This document shows positions 54,348 to 62,726 of a stretch of 64,000 nucleotides of DNA, piece by piece. Source of the stretch: JBCBGF01 sp038526915 (GTDB lineage Bacteria; Pseudomonadota; Alphaproteobacteria; Rhodobacterales; Rhodobacteraceae); assembly GCA_038526915.1 (NCBI GenBank), contig JBCBGF010000003.1, positions 336,639 through 400,638 of the forward strand, in the 5' to 3' direction. The position numbers and the translations under genes are program-made. The notes below the pieces were generated by a model. That model made no database searches and had not been told where the DNA came from. It saw only the letters and a program-made list of their open reading frames with translations. The number at the start of each line of letters is the position of its first letter. Position 1 is the first letter of the stretch.

Positions 54348-55148
54348 ATGCGCCGCTTTCCGCCCGAACGCATCGTCTGCCTGACCGAAGAAACCGTCGA
54401 AACGCTCTATCTGCTGGGCGAAGAGGATCGGATTGTTGGTGTATCGGGCTATGCCGTCCGCCCCCCGCGCGTGCGCAAGGAAAAGCCGCGGGTGTCGGCG
54501 TTCACCTCGGCGGATGTGCCCAAGATCCTGGCGCTCGACCCCGATCTGGTGCTGACGTTTTCGGACCTGCAGGCCGATATCACGGCGGAGCTCATTCGCG
54601 CGGGCGTGACGGTGACGGCCTACAACCAGAGAGACATCGCAGGCATCCTTGCCATGATCCGGCACCTTGGGGCGACGGTGGGCCAAGGCGAGCGGGCCGC
54701 GGAGCTGGCGGCGGGGTACGAACGGCGCCTGTCGCAGGTCGCGGCAGCGGCGAAGGGGCGCGCGCGACCGCGCGTTTACTTCGAGGAATGGGACGATCCG
54801 CTGATCTCTGGCATCGGCTGGGTGTCGGAGGTGATCGAGATCGCGGGCGGGCGGGATGTCTTTGCGCACCTTGCGGTAGAAGGCGCGGCCACAGGGCGGA
54901 TCGTTATGCCTGAGCAGGTTATCGCGGCAGCGCCCGATGTGATCATCGCCTCGTGGTGTGGCAAGAAGGTCCGGCCTGAAAAGATCGCCGCACGCCCGGG
55001 CTGGGACACCATCCCCGCAGTGCAACAGGGCCGCATTTTTGAGATCAAATCTCCGCTGATCCTTCAGCCGGGCCCTGCCGCGCTGACAGATGGGCTGGGG
55101 GCGATCCTTACCGCTCTTTCACATCACCCGGAGGAGGTGGTGCCATGA
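54348..55148 (+). CDS. BtuF-like cobalamin-binding protein without a signal peptide
   Basis: 266 residues from ATG 54348. The sequence belongs to the periplasmic-binding family for B12/siderophores (RIVCLTEETVETLYLLGEEDRIVGVSGYAVRPP, ILALDPDLVLTFSDLQ, GWDTIPAVQQGRIFEI). The N-terminus MRRFPPERIVCLTEE is not a signal peptide, and the longer upstream frame is not either. It may therefore act in the cytoplasm, or depend on an unseen export route. No BtuC or BtuD gene adjoins it. Its place behind a cobalamin riboswitch supports corrinoid binding. It overlaps the next gene by four bases. Confidence 0.87.
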   Translation: MRRFPPERIVCLTEETVETLYLLGEEDRIVGVSGYAVRPPRVRKEKPRVSAFTSADVPKILALDPDLVLTFSDLQADITAELIRAGVTVTAYNQRDIAGILAMIRHLGATVGQGERAAELAAGYERRLSQVAAAAKGRARPRVYFEEWDDPLISGIGWVSEVIEIAGGRDVFAHLAVEGAATGRIVMPEQVIAAAPDVIIASWCGKKVRPEKIAARPGWDTIPAVQQGRIFEIKSPLILQPGPAALTDGLGAILTALSHHPEEVVP

Positions 55149-56029
55149 CGATCACCAGCCCTTGCGTCGGCCTGTGCAAATATGACGAGACGACCGGATA
55201 TTGCCTGGGCTGTGCCCGGACGGAAGATGAAATCGCGGGCTGGGGCATGACGTCCGAGGCGCGCCGGGCCGCGGTGTGGGAGGCGCTGCCCGCGCGGTTT
55301 GAGACCCTTGGCGTCGCGTGTCGCCGGCTGCCCTGGACGACCGAGGACATCCGCGGCTTTGTCGTGGAGCGCTTGCGCAGTGGGACCGGCACCTGGGTCG
55401 CCGGTGTCGTGGGGGCCGTTGCGGAGTTCTCGGCTGGGCCTGACGCGCGCGTTGAGGTGGATGTGCAGGGCGACACGATTGTCGCCCGGACCCCGGGTGG
55501 CGGGGTCCGCTTTGTGATCGACGACCACGTGCGTGCGCTCACGTTTGAGCCAGGGGATGTGCGCCTCGACCGCTCGCGGATCGTTCTGGCAGTCAAGCGG
55601 GAGCGGGGGCGGCTCGATATCGCTGACGCGTTGACGGACCTGGGGCAGGACATGGGGGCGCTGGACCCGACTGCGCGCGCCGCACACCTGTTCGATCTGG
55701 GGCTTGGCCGCAAGGAGGCGCGGTTTTGCGTGCGTGTCCGACCCGGCCCCAGCGAGGCGGCGATGCGCAGTGCGCTGGGATCGGCTTTGCATGAGAGCTT
55801 GCCGAAGATCGGGCCCATGCTTCTGGCCGAAAGCCCGGTGCGCGTTGTCGAAACCGTGCTGGGTCGGATCGAGGTCAGCACCCCGATCCCGCCACCCGGC
55901 GGCACGTCGCCCGCTGGCCCGCACACCCATCTGCTGCCAGATCACTTGGCCACGGGTCGCGCGCTGCCCGCGGGGTTTGACCTTCCACGCGCGTACCTGC
56001 CAGGGGCGATGTTCTATCCCGCAGGGTGA
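55145..56029 (+). CDS. DUF1289 domain protein with a long C-terminal extension
   Basis: 294 residues. The first ~60 form a DUF1289 module with four cysteines (SPCVGLCKYDETTGYCLGCARTEDEIAGWGMTSEARRAAVWEAL), probably a small metal or Fe-S site. The remaining ~230 residues are a separate soluble domain of unknown function, rich in VRVRPG and FVIDDHVRALTFEPGDVRL-like strands. DUF1289 proteins are usually about 60-80 residues long, so the fusion is notable. As third gene behind the cobalamin riboswitch it may help handle corrinoids or tetrapyrroles (inference). Confidence 0.8.
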   Translation: MTITSPCVGLCKYDETTGYCLGCARTEDEIAGWGMTSEARRAAVWEALPARFETLGVACRRLPWTTEDIRGFVVERLRSGTGTWVAGVVGAVAEFSAGPDARVEVDVQGDTIVARTPGGGVRFVIDDHVRALTFEPGDVRLDRSRIVLAVKRERGRLDIADALTDLGQDMGALDPTARAAHLFDLGLGRKEARFCVRVRPGPSEAAMRSALGSALHESLPKIGPMLLAESPVRVVETVLGRIEVSTPIPPPGGTSPAGPHTHLLPDHLATGRALPAGFDLPRAYLPGAMFYPAG

Positions 56030-56074
56030 GGCATCGCCGCTCATGCGCCCCGCGCAAAGGCGCACTCTTGCGTC

Positions 56075-56308
56075 CTACGACCGACCCTGCCGCCGCAAAG
56101 CCTCTGCCCGCGCGGTAAGGGCTGCGTTCGCGTCGGCGTCATCGGCGCCGTGCCCGCTGGCATCGGTGCGGGCGATCAGGTCGCCCAGGGGTTCGATCTG
56201 CGGCCAGTCGCCGGTGGCCCGTTCGGGCCCGAACGCGGCATCGAGATCCGGCGGGTCGCCACAGGCGGCGAGGGCGAGAGCAGCGACGATCGGAAACAGG
56301 CGCGACAT
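56075..56308 (-). CDS. Small lipoprotein
   Basis: 77 residues from ATG 56308. The start MSRLFPIVAALALAAC is a lipoprotein signal with lipobox LAAC, so the mature protein should be acylated and membrane-attached. The short mature part is acidic (DPPDLDAAFGPERATGDWPQIEPLGDLIAR) and ends in a charged helix. Function unknown. It is divergent from the TetR-type regulator, with a palindromic operator between them that could control both. Confidence 0.75.
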   Translation of the reverse strand: MSRLFPIVAALALAACGDPPDLDAAFGPERATGDWPQIEPLGDLIARTDASGHGADDADANAALTARAEALRRQGRS

Positions 56309-56360
56309 GGGGGCGACACTAGACGCGGGATCGCGGGCCAGCAAGCCGGTGGGATTGAAT

Positions 56361-56374
56361 TGAACGCTCGTTCA
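56361..56374. promoter_or_regulatory. TetR-type operator palindrome
   Basis: TGAACG-CT-CGTTCA is a perfect inverted repeat 16 bases before the TetR gene start and 53 bases before the divergent lipoprotein start. The GAACG-n2-CGTTC form is common for TetR regulators of acyl-CoA and efflux genes. It is probably autoregulatory. Confidence 0.75.
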
Positions 56375-56389
56375 GATACCATCGCCCCC

Positions 56390-57007
56390 ATGGCCCGCAA
56401 GACCGGATCGCATTCCGACATCACCGGCCCGCGCATCCGTGCCGCGGCGCTGAAGCTCTTTGCACAACACGGGTTTGCAGCGGTCTCCATGCGCCAGATC
56501 GCGGGCGAAGTGGGGGTGCAGGCGGGGGCGCTGTACCTCTACACCCCTGACAAGCAGACGCTGCTCTTTGACCTGATGGAAGGGCATATGTCCGATCTGC
56601 TCGCGGCGTGGCAGGCGGAGCCAAAGGGGCAGGGGCCCATGGCCGCGCTTGAGGCATTCGTGCGGTTTCACATCCGCTATCACCTCGACCGGCCCGAGGA
56701 GGTGTTCATCGCCTATATGGAGCTGCGCAATCTGGAGCCTGCGAATTTCGCCGCCTTGGAGGCGCGCCGCCGGGCCTATGAGGGGGAGCTGGAGGCGATC
56801 TTGGCCGAGGGTCAGGCCACCGGCGTTATGCGGGTTGGCGATCTGCGGCTCACGGTGATGGCGGTGATCGCCATGCTGACGGGCGTCACGACCTGGTACC
56901 GCGAAGGCGGGCGGCTGGGCCGCGCGGATGTGGAGAACGCGTATTGGGGGCTGGTGCGGGGGATGGTCACGAGGCCTGCGCCCGTGGACGATAGGCCAGC
57001 CCCGTGA
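56390..57007 (+). CDS. TetR-family transcriptional regulator
   Basis: 205 residues from ATG 56390 (MARKTGSHSD). The N-terminal helix-turn-helix is clear: IRAAALKLFAQHGFAAVSMRQIAGEVGVQAGALYLYTPDKQTLLFDLM. The C-terminal ligand-binding domain (FIAYMELRNLEPANFAALEARRRAYEGELEAIL) is of the type found near acyl-CoA metabolism genes, but none adjoin here. A palindromic operator overlaps its own promoter region. The last 41 bases overlap the 3' end of the convergent FkbM gene. Confidence 0.92.
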   Translation: MARKTGSHSDITGPRIRAAALKLFAQHGFAAVSMRQIAGEVGVQAGALYLYTPDKQTLLFDLMEGHMSDLLAAWQAEPKGQGPMAALEAFVRFHIRYHLDRPEEVFIAYMELRNLEPANFAALEARRRAYEGELEAILAEGQATGVMRVGDLRLTVMAVIAMLTGVTTWYREGGRLGRADVENAYWGLVRGMVTRPAPVDDRPAP

Positions 57008-57740
57008 CCTGCGCCTGATCGAGCCGGAAGCCGGTATCACCGGCATGGGTCATCGCGTGCGCATCGACGTATAGGAAAGAAAACAGGCCCTGGGCCACCA
57101 CAACATAGTCATGCGCCATCAGGTGTGCCTGGATGTCGCTGCGCCCATGCGGGGAGTTGTTCTGTTTGAATTGATCAAAGTCTTCGACCACGATCACGCG
57201 GGGGCGGGTGGTGGCCAAATCGAGGCTGGTCAGCACCGCCAGATCCAACCCTTCGCAATCGACCGACAACAGATCGACCTGGCGCCCGTTTGCGTGCTGC
57301 TCGATCACGTCTGACAGTGGCAGGCAGGGCACCTCGATCTGCCCGCGGGGGGTGGCGCGCATACGCTGGGCCTGGGCGGGATCAAAGCTGTTGAGGCGGC
57401 CATCGCTGAAACGGTGAAACGTCAGCGTGTCGCGCTGATGGGCGATACCGATGGTCAGATGCGTGTCGCGCGGACGTTGCTTGCGAAACAGCGGTTCGGC
57501 GTCGGGGTTTGGTTCAATCGTGATCCCGTGCCAGCCGCGCAGGTAGAGCTTGTAGGTGTTTGAGCCCTGCCAGGGGTGAAAGGCACCCACATCAATGTAG
57601 AAGCCCTCGCCTTGCGGGTTGAGTTGGTAAAGCAGCACGTCTTCGGAGTATTGCGCAAAGCCAAGCGTGCGCAGTTTGCCGATGATGGCCGGAAGGCCGT
57701 GCCGATAATCGTGGAGTTTTTCCCAAGCGGACCGCGCCAT
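56967..57740 (-). CDS. FkbM-family methyltransferase
   Basis: 257 residues from ATG 57740. The SAM-binding region is FAQYSEDVLLYQLNPQGEGFYIDVGAFHPWQGSNTYKLYLRGW, and the later VDLLSVDCEGLDLAVLTSLDL matches the FkbM core (IDxEGxE-type motif). FkbM proteins O-methylate polyketides or sugars, and in proteobacteria they often modify surface polysaccharides. No glycan or polyketide cluster surrounds it. The 3' end overlaps the convergent TetR gene by 41 bases. Confidence 0.9.
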   Translation of the reverse strand: MARSAWEKLHDYRHGLPAIIGKLRTLGFAQYSEDVLLYQLNPQGEGFYIDVGAFHPWQGSNTYKLYLRGWHGITIEPNPDAEPLFRKQRPRDTHLTIGIAHQRDTLTFHRFSDGRLNSFDPAQAQRMRATPRGQIEVPCLPLSDVIEQHANGRQVDLLSVDCEGLDLAVLTSLDLATTRPRVIVVEDFDQFKQNNSPHGRSDIQAHLMAHDYVVVAQGLFSFLYVDAHAMTHAGDTGFRLDQAQVTGLAYRPRAQAS

Positions 57741-57837
57741 GACCAATCTCCGTCAGCGCCCTGTCCAGCATGCGCAGCATAGGGTTCGGGGCCCCATGCG
57801 TCGATAGAAAACTTGGGCGGGCAGGATGCGGCGGCAA

Positions 57838-60246
57838 CTACCCCCGCAACCGCACCCCCTCAGGATCGAACGGCGGCTTCTCCAGCACCACCGCGCGGTG
57901 CGGCTGGCCGAGGATCGCGATCTCGACCGTATCGCCAGGCTGCGCCACGTCCGCCATCAGGTATCCCAGCGCCAGCGACTTGCCCACGTGATAGCCATAG
58001 GCGCCTGACGTGACCTGTCCCGCGGGCGTGCCGTCGGGGAGGAACACTGGCTCACCGCCGCTGGCATCGGCGCCGTTCGCCTCGACCTCGAACATCACCA
58101 TGCTTTCACGCGGGCGCTGGTCGGCGATGGCGGCATAGGCGGATTTGTTCAGGAACTCCTTGTCCATCTTGATCAGCCCCGCCAGCCCTGACTCTTGCGG
58201 CCAGTATTCGGGTGAATACTCCCGACCCCAGGAGCCGTAGCCTTTTTCAAGGCGGAGAGACATGAGGGCCCGGCTGCCCACGGGGCCAGCGCCCAGATCC
58301 CGCCCGGCTTCGATCAGCGCGGTGTAGAGCGCGACCTGATCGGCCTCGGCGCAGTGTAGCTCCCACCCCAGATCGCCGGTGAAGGAGACGCGTATGGCGG
58401 TGCAGTCGGTGCCTGCCACCGTTATCCGGCGGGAGCGGAGGAAGGGGAAGGCCTCGTTCGAGAGGTCGTCATTGGTGAGGCGGGACAGGAGATCGCGGGC
58501 GCGGGGGCCGGCGACGTTGAAGCCGCAGAGGGCTTCGGTCTCCGAGGTGAAGGTGGTGTCCTCGGGCAGGGGGATCTCGGTGAAGAACCGCTGGTGGAAG
58601 CGTTCGGCCATGCCGGAGCCGATGATGAGGAACTCCTCGTCGGCGAGGCGCGTGACTGTGAAGTCCCCCGCCACCCCGCCGCGTTTGCCGATGAGTGGGG
58701 TCAGGCAGGAGCGGCCCACGGCGCGGGGCATGCGGTTGGCGAAGAGGGCGTTTAGCCAGTCTTCGGCCCCCGGTCCGGTGACGCGGTATTTGGCGAAGTT
58801 TGAGATGTCGATGATGCCTGCCGCGTCGCGCAGCATTCGCGCCTCGCGGCCCACGCTCTCCCACCAGGGTTGGCGGGCGAAACCGGCGCTGTCGGGGGTG
58901 GCGGCGTCGAAATAGAGCGGGTGTTCCCAGCCGAAGTTGAGCCCGAACTGCGCGCCCATTTCCTGTTGCATCGCGTAGGCCGGGCGGGTGCGCACTGGGC
59001 GGCCTGCGTCGCGTTCCTCGCCAGGGAAGTGGATCTTGAAGCGGTGGGCGTATTGGTCGGCTACGCGGGCCTTCGTGAAGTCGCGGCCCGCCCAGTGGCC
59101 ATAGCGCGCCATGTCCCAGCCGAAGAGGTCGAGCGTGGGTTCGCCTTCGACCATCCATTCGGAGGCGAGCCGCCCAAGCCCGCCGTTTTGCGAGAAGCCG
59201 GGGATGATGCCGCAGCAGCAGAAGTAGCCCGTCATCTCGGGGACGGGGCCGAAGAGGGCGGAGCTATCGGGTGACCAGATCATCGGGCCGTTGATGACGC
59301 GCTTGATCCCGGCTTCGCCTACGGCAGGCACCCGCTGGATCGCGCGCATCATGTTGTCTTCGATGCGTTCGAGATCGTCGGGGAACAGTTCGTGCCCAAA
59401 GCCCTGTGGCGTGCCGTCCTCGGCCCAGAAGCGCATGTCACGCTCATAGGCACCAACGAGCAGGCCCTTGCCCTCCTGCCGCAGGTAATACTCCCCGTCG
59501 CGGTCGGCGACGGAGGGGAGGCGGCGGTCCAACGCGGCGATCTCCGCGATGGTCTCGGTCACGAAATACTGGTGCTCGGTGGGGATGAGCGGCAACTCCA
59601 GCCCCGCCATCGCCGCCACCTCGCGCGCCCAGAGACCGGCGGCGTTCACGACCCAGGGGGTGGCGATGTCGCCCTTGTCGGTGCGCACGATCCAGGTGCC
59701 ATCAGACCGCGCCTCGGTGCCGGTGACGGGGGTGAACCGGTGGATCTCGGCCCCGCGCTGTCGGGCGCCCACGGCATAGGCGTTTGTCACGCCCGAGGGG
59801 TCGACATTGCCGCCATCGGGTTCGAACATGATGCAGCGTATGCCGTCATAGTCGACGAGGGGGTGCAGGCGTTCGGCCTCATCCCGGCTGACCTCGTGGA
59901 AGTTCATGCCGTAGCGCCGCGCCTTGGCCTCCTGCAGGCGCAACTGCTGTTCGCGCTCCTCTGTCTGGGCGAGGTAGAGGCTGCCGGGCTGGAAGACGCC
60001 GCAGGACTGGCCGGTTTCGGCCTCAAGCTCCTGGTAGAGCGTCATCGTGTAGTGCTGGAGGCGCGAGATGTTGGTGCTGTCGTGCAGGCCGTGGATGTTG
60101 GCCGCCGCGTGCCAGGTGGAGCCGGAGGTGAGTTCCGAGCGTTCCAACAGGACCACATCGGTCCAGCCGAGTTTCGTCAGGTGGTAGAGGATCGAGCAGC
60201 CGATCACGCCGCCGCCGATCACGACGGCCTGGGCATGGGTGCGCAT
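57838..60246 (-). CDS. Dimethylglycine/sarcosine dehydrogenase-type FAD and folate enzyme
   Basis: 802 residues. The N-terminal FAD domain has VVIGGGVIGCSILYHLTKLGW and the covalent-flavin histidine His46 in GSTWHAAANIHG. A linker domain follows, and then a C-terminal aminomethyltransferase (GcvT-like) folate-binding half from about residue 430 (WWESVGREARMLRDAAGIIDISNFAKYRVTGPGAEDWLNAL, GDLGWELHC). This is the DMGDH/SARDH architecture, which demethylates dimethylglycine or sarcosine and passes the C1 unit to tetrahydrofolate. With choline import upstream, it fits choline-betaine degradation. Which substrate is preferred cannot be told from sequence. Confidence 0.92.
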   Translation of the reverse strand: MRTHAQAVVIGGGVIGCSILYHLTKLGWTDVVLLERSELTSGSTWHAAANIHGLHDSTNISRLQHYTMTLYQELEAETGQSCGVFQPGSLYLAQTEEREQQLRLQEAKARRYGMNFHEVSRDEAERLHPLVDYDGIRCIMFEPDGGNVDPSGVTNAYAVGARQRGAEIHRFTPVTGTEARSDGTWIVRTDKGDIATPWVVNAAGLWAREVAAMAGLELPLIPTEHQYFVTETIAEIAALDRRLPSVADRDGEYYLRQEGKGLLVGAYERDMRFWAEDGTPQGFGHELFPDDLERIEDNMMRAIQRVPAVGEAGIKRVINGPMIWSPDSSALFGPVPEMTGYFCCCGIIPGFSQNGGLGRLASEWMVEGEPTLDLFGWDMARYGHWAGRDFTKARVADQYAHRFKIHFPGEERDAGRPVRTRPAYAMQQEMGAQFGLNFGWEHPLYFDAATPDSAGFARQPWWESVGREARMLRDAAGIIDISNFAKYRVTGPGAEDWLNALFANRMPRAVGRSCLTPLIGKRGGVAGDFTVTRLADEEFLIIGSGMAERFHQRFFTEIPLPEDTTFTSETEALCGFNVAGPRARDLLSRLTNDDLSNEAFPFLRSRRITVAGTDCTAIRVSFTGDLGWELHCAEADQVALYTALIEAGRDLGAGPVGSRALMSLRLEKGYGSWGREYSPEYWPQESGLAGLIKMDKEFLNKSAYAAIADQRPRESMVMFEVEANGADASGGEPVFLPDGTPAGQVTSGAYGYHVGKSLALGYLMADVAQPGDTVEIAILGQPHRAVVLEKPPFDPEGVRLRG

Positions 60247-60352
60247 GGGAACTCCCTAATGCTTGTCTGGGGCAGCATCGGTGGCGAGGGTGCGGGTGAT
60301 CTGGCCCGGTGGCGACGGGATGTGTCGCAAACGGGACGTGGCGGGGCAAAGG

Positions 60353-60793
60353 TTAGTGCAGCCGCCCCGTCGCGCGTTCCAAGGCGGCAAGCAGGCGTGC
60401 GTCCGTGCCGAAAACCGGCGCTTTGGCTCGTGCCGCGCCCGCCGTTGCCGCGCTCTTCAGGATGACGTCGGAGGCGGCGGGGTGGGCCACGGTCAGGCGG
60501 TCGACCTCGATCATGCGTGGGCATTCGGCATGGCCGACCCAGGTGCCCGGCGGGGGTGCAAGACCGGCCAGAACCCGGGCGACCTCGGCCAAGGTGGCGG
60601 GGCTGTCAGAGGCGATGGAGAGCGACAGAAATCGCCGCTCGATCCCCGCCACGCGGCCCAGCCGGATCCGGTCCAGCGCGCGGTCGAGCGCATAGGTCAG
60701 GCCGGCAGACCAGCCCGCGCCGTGGGTCACGCAGGCGAAATATCCGTTCACGCTCACGTCCCGCGATTGTTGCTGAAACTTCGAAAGTGCCAC
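60353..60793 (-). CDS. Conserved-looking protein of unknown function
   Basis: 146 residues from GTG 60793. There is no recognised family, signal peptide or membrane helix. The N-terminus SVNGYFACVTHGAGWSAGLTYALDRALDRIRLGR is followed by IERRFLSLSIASDSPATLAEVARVLAGLAPPPGTWVGHAECPRMIEV and an alanine-rich end. Codon use is normal for the genome, and it fills the space between sspB and the DMGDH-type gene in the same direction, which supports coding. Start codon uncertain. Confidence 0.55.
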   Translation of the reverse strand: MALSKFQQQSRDVSVNGYFACVTHGAGWSAGLTYALDRALDRIRLGRVAGIERRFLSLSIASDSPATLAEVARVLAGLAPPPGTWVGHAECPRMIEVDRLTVAHPAASDVILKSAATAGAARAKAPVFGTDARLLAALERATGRLH

Positions 60794-60869
60794 CGGCGCC
60801 CCTGCGCTTGTTAACGCTTACGGCATGGCTCGCACGCGAATGTGGCGAAATCTGGGCAGAGCGCCTGGT

Positions 60870-61325
60870 TTACTTGCGGAACTTGTCGAGGCTGACGATC
60901 TCGGCGTCTTTCGGCTCAGATGGGGTCTCATCGGTGGCGACGGGGGGCGGCGCGTCTTCTTCGTCGTCATCCTCCTGCGTCTCGAACCGCAGGCCGAACT
61001 CGACTGAAGGATCCACGAAGGTGCGGATGGCGTCGTAGGGGATATAGAGCGGCTCGGGCGTGTCGCCGAAGTTCAGGGTAACCGAGAACCCTTCGTCCGT
61101 GACATCGAGATTGTCGAACCAGTGCTGCATCACCACCGTCATCTCATCTGGATAGCGGTCTGACAGCCAATCCGCGATCTCAACATCCGGGTGCATCGTG
61201 TCGAAGGTGATGAAGAAATGGTGGTTTCCGGGCAGGCCCCCTTCGGCCACATCGCTCAGCACCTTTTGAATCAGGCCGCGCATCGCGCCGTGCATGAGGT
61301 TGCCGTAATCGATCGAGCCTGCCAT
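60870..61325 (-). CDS. sspB: SspB-like ClpXP adaptor (alpha type)
   Basis: 151 residues. The folded part (residues 1 to about 115: IDYGNLMHGAMRGLIQKVLSDVAEGGLPGNHHFFITFDT, then FGDTPEPLYIPYDAIRTFVDPSVEFGLRF) is the SspB substrate-binding domain. An acidic, flexible linker (EDDDEEDAPPP) follows, and a short C-terminal ClpX-docking tail (EIVSLDKFRK). SspB delivers ssrA-tagged proteins to ClpXP, and the ssrA RNA gene itself lies 2.2 kb away. Confidence 0.95.
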   Translation of the reverse strand: MAGSIDYGNLMHGAMRGLIQKVLSDVAEGGLPGNHHFFITFDTMHPDVEIADWLSDRYPDEMTVVMQHWFDNLDVTDEGFSVTLNFGDTPEPLYIPYDAIRTFVDPSVEFGLRFETQEDDDEEDAPPPVATDETPSEPKDAEIVSLDKFRK

Positions 61326-61399
61326 CGGATATCCTTTGCCTCGCGGGGGGCAGAATAAGAGATTCTATGGTGAAGGAAAGGGTGGGTTTCCGCGTAACT

Positions 61400-62674
61400 C
61401 TAACCAACCGTTTGAAGCGCCAGGCCCAGCCCTGCGGCCACCGCCAGCGTGGCGGGGAGCGACCATTTGAGGCGCAGGATCAGCACGCCTGCGATGACAG
61501 CAAGGGCAAGGGCGGTGAGGTTGAGCGTCGCAAGCTCTGGTGCGATCAGGCGCACGGGGCCCAGCGAGACCTCGCCCACGGTGGCGAAAAACACGTGCGT
61601 GGCAAACCAGATCGAGAGGTTGGCGATGACGCCCACGACCGCGGCGGTGATGGCGTTGAGTGCCGCTGACAAACGCGGCTGCGCCGAGATCCATTCGATG
61701 TAGGGGGCACCGGCGAAGATCCACAGGAAACAGGGCACGAAGGTGACCCAGAGCGTGACGAGGGCCGCGGCAAGGGCAAGCCCGGTCCCGCCCGCGCCAT
61801 CGCCCGCGATAAAGCCCACGAATTGCGTCACCAGGATCAGCGGGCCGGGGGTCGTCTCCGCCAGCCCCAGCCCATCCATCATCTGCGCGGTGGTCAGCCA
61901 GCCGTAATCCTGCACTACCTCCTGCGTCATGTAGGCGAGTACCGCGTAAGCGCCGCCGAAGGTGACGACAGCGAGTTTTGAGAAAAACAGCGCCACATCG
62001 GTCAGCAGCGCCGCACCGCTGGCCCAGAGCGCGGCAATGGGCGCGAGCCAGAGCGCCAGCCAGGTGGCGATCGTTCCAAGCGTGTTGGCCTTGACCTCGG
62101 GCGGCCCGGGGGCCGTGCGGTCGCCGCTGGTTAGCGCGCCCCAGGCGGCGGCGGCTGCGATGATCAGCGGGAAGGGCAGGTGCAGCGCGAAGATGCCCAC
62201 GAAAGACAGACCGGAAATGATCCAGTGATCGCGACCTTTGAGTGCGCGTTTGGCGACCTTCAGCAGGGCTTCGATCACGATGATGACGACGGCCGCTTTG
62301 ACGCCCAGAAACATCGCCTGGACCAGCGGCACATTGCCAAGCCAGGCATAGATCAGGGACAGGGCCAGGATCACCGCCGCGCCGGGCAGGACGAAAAGCC
62401 CCCCTGCGATCAACCCGCCCGTCACCCCGCGCAGGCGCCAACCGGCATAGGTGGCCAGTTGCATCGCCTCTGGACCCGGCAGGAGCATGCAGAAAGACAG
62501 CGCGTTGAGGAACTGCTTTTCCGTTAGCCAAGGGCGTTCATCCACCAACTCGCGATGCATCAGGGCAATCTGAGCGGCGGGGCCGCCAAAGGACAAAACG
62601 CCGATCCGACCGAAGATGCGGGTCAGGTCGCGGGTGCTGGGCAGGGCGTCGGGGAAAGAAGCGTCGGTGGGCAT
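61400..62674 (-). CDS. chrA: Chromate transporter ChrA (two-domain CHR family)
   Basis: 424 residues with about ten to twelve membrane segments. Two homologous CHR halves are visible: FGRIGVLSFGGPAAQIALMHRELVDERPWLTEKQFLNALSFCMLLPGPEAMQLATYAGWRLRG in the first, and FSKLAVVTFGGAYAVLAYMTQEVVQDYGWLTTAQMMDGLGLAETTPGPLILVTQFVGF in the second. Long-chain CHR proteins export chromate, by an anion mechanism, giving chromate resistance. No chrB regulator adjoins it. Confidence 0.94.
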   Translation of the reverse strand: MPTDASFPDALPSTRDLTRIFGRIGVLSFGGPAAQIALMHRELVDERPWLTEKQFLNALSFCMLLPGPEAMQLATYAGWRLRGVTGGLIAGGLFVLPGAAVILALSLIYAWLGNVPLVQAMFLGVKAAVVIIVIEALLKVAKRALKGRDHWIISGLSFVGIFALHLPFPLIIAAAAAWGALTSGDRTAPGPPEVKANTLGTIATWLALWLAPIAALWASGAALLTDVALFFSKLAVVTFGGAYAVLAYMTQEVVQDYGWLTTAQMMDGLGLAETTPGPLILVTQFVGFIAGDGAGGTGLALAAALVTLWVTFVPCFLWIFAGAPYIEWISAQPRLSAALNAITAAVVGVIANLSIWFATHVFFATVGEVSLGPVRLIAPELATLNLTALALAVIAGVLILRLKWSLPATLAVAAGLGLALQTVG

Positions 62675-62726
62675 GCACGCCCTCTATCGGGCCTCAGTGT
62701 GACAGGCGCAAGACAGTGCGCTCAGA

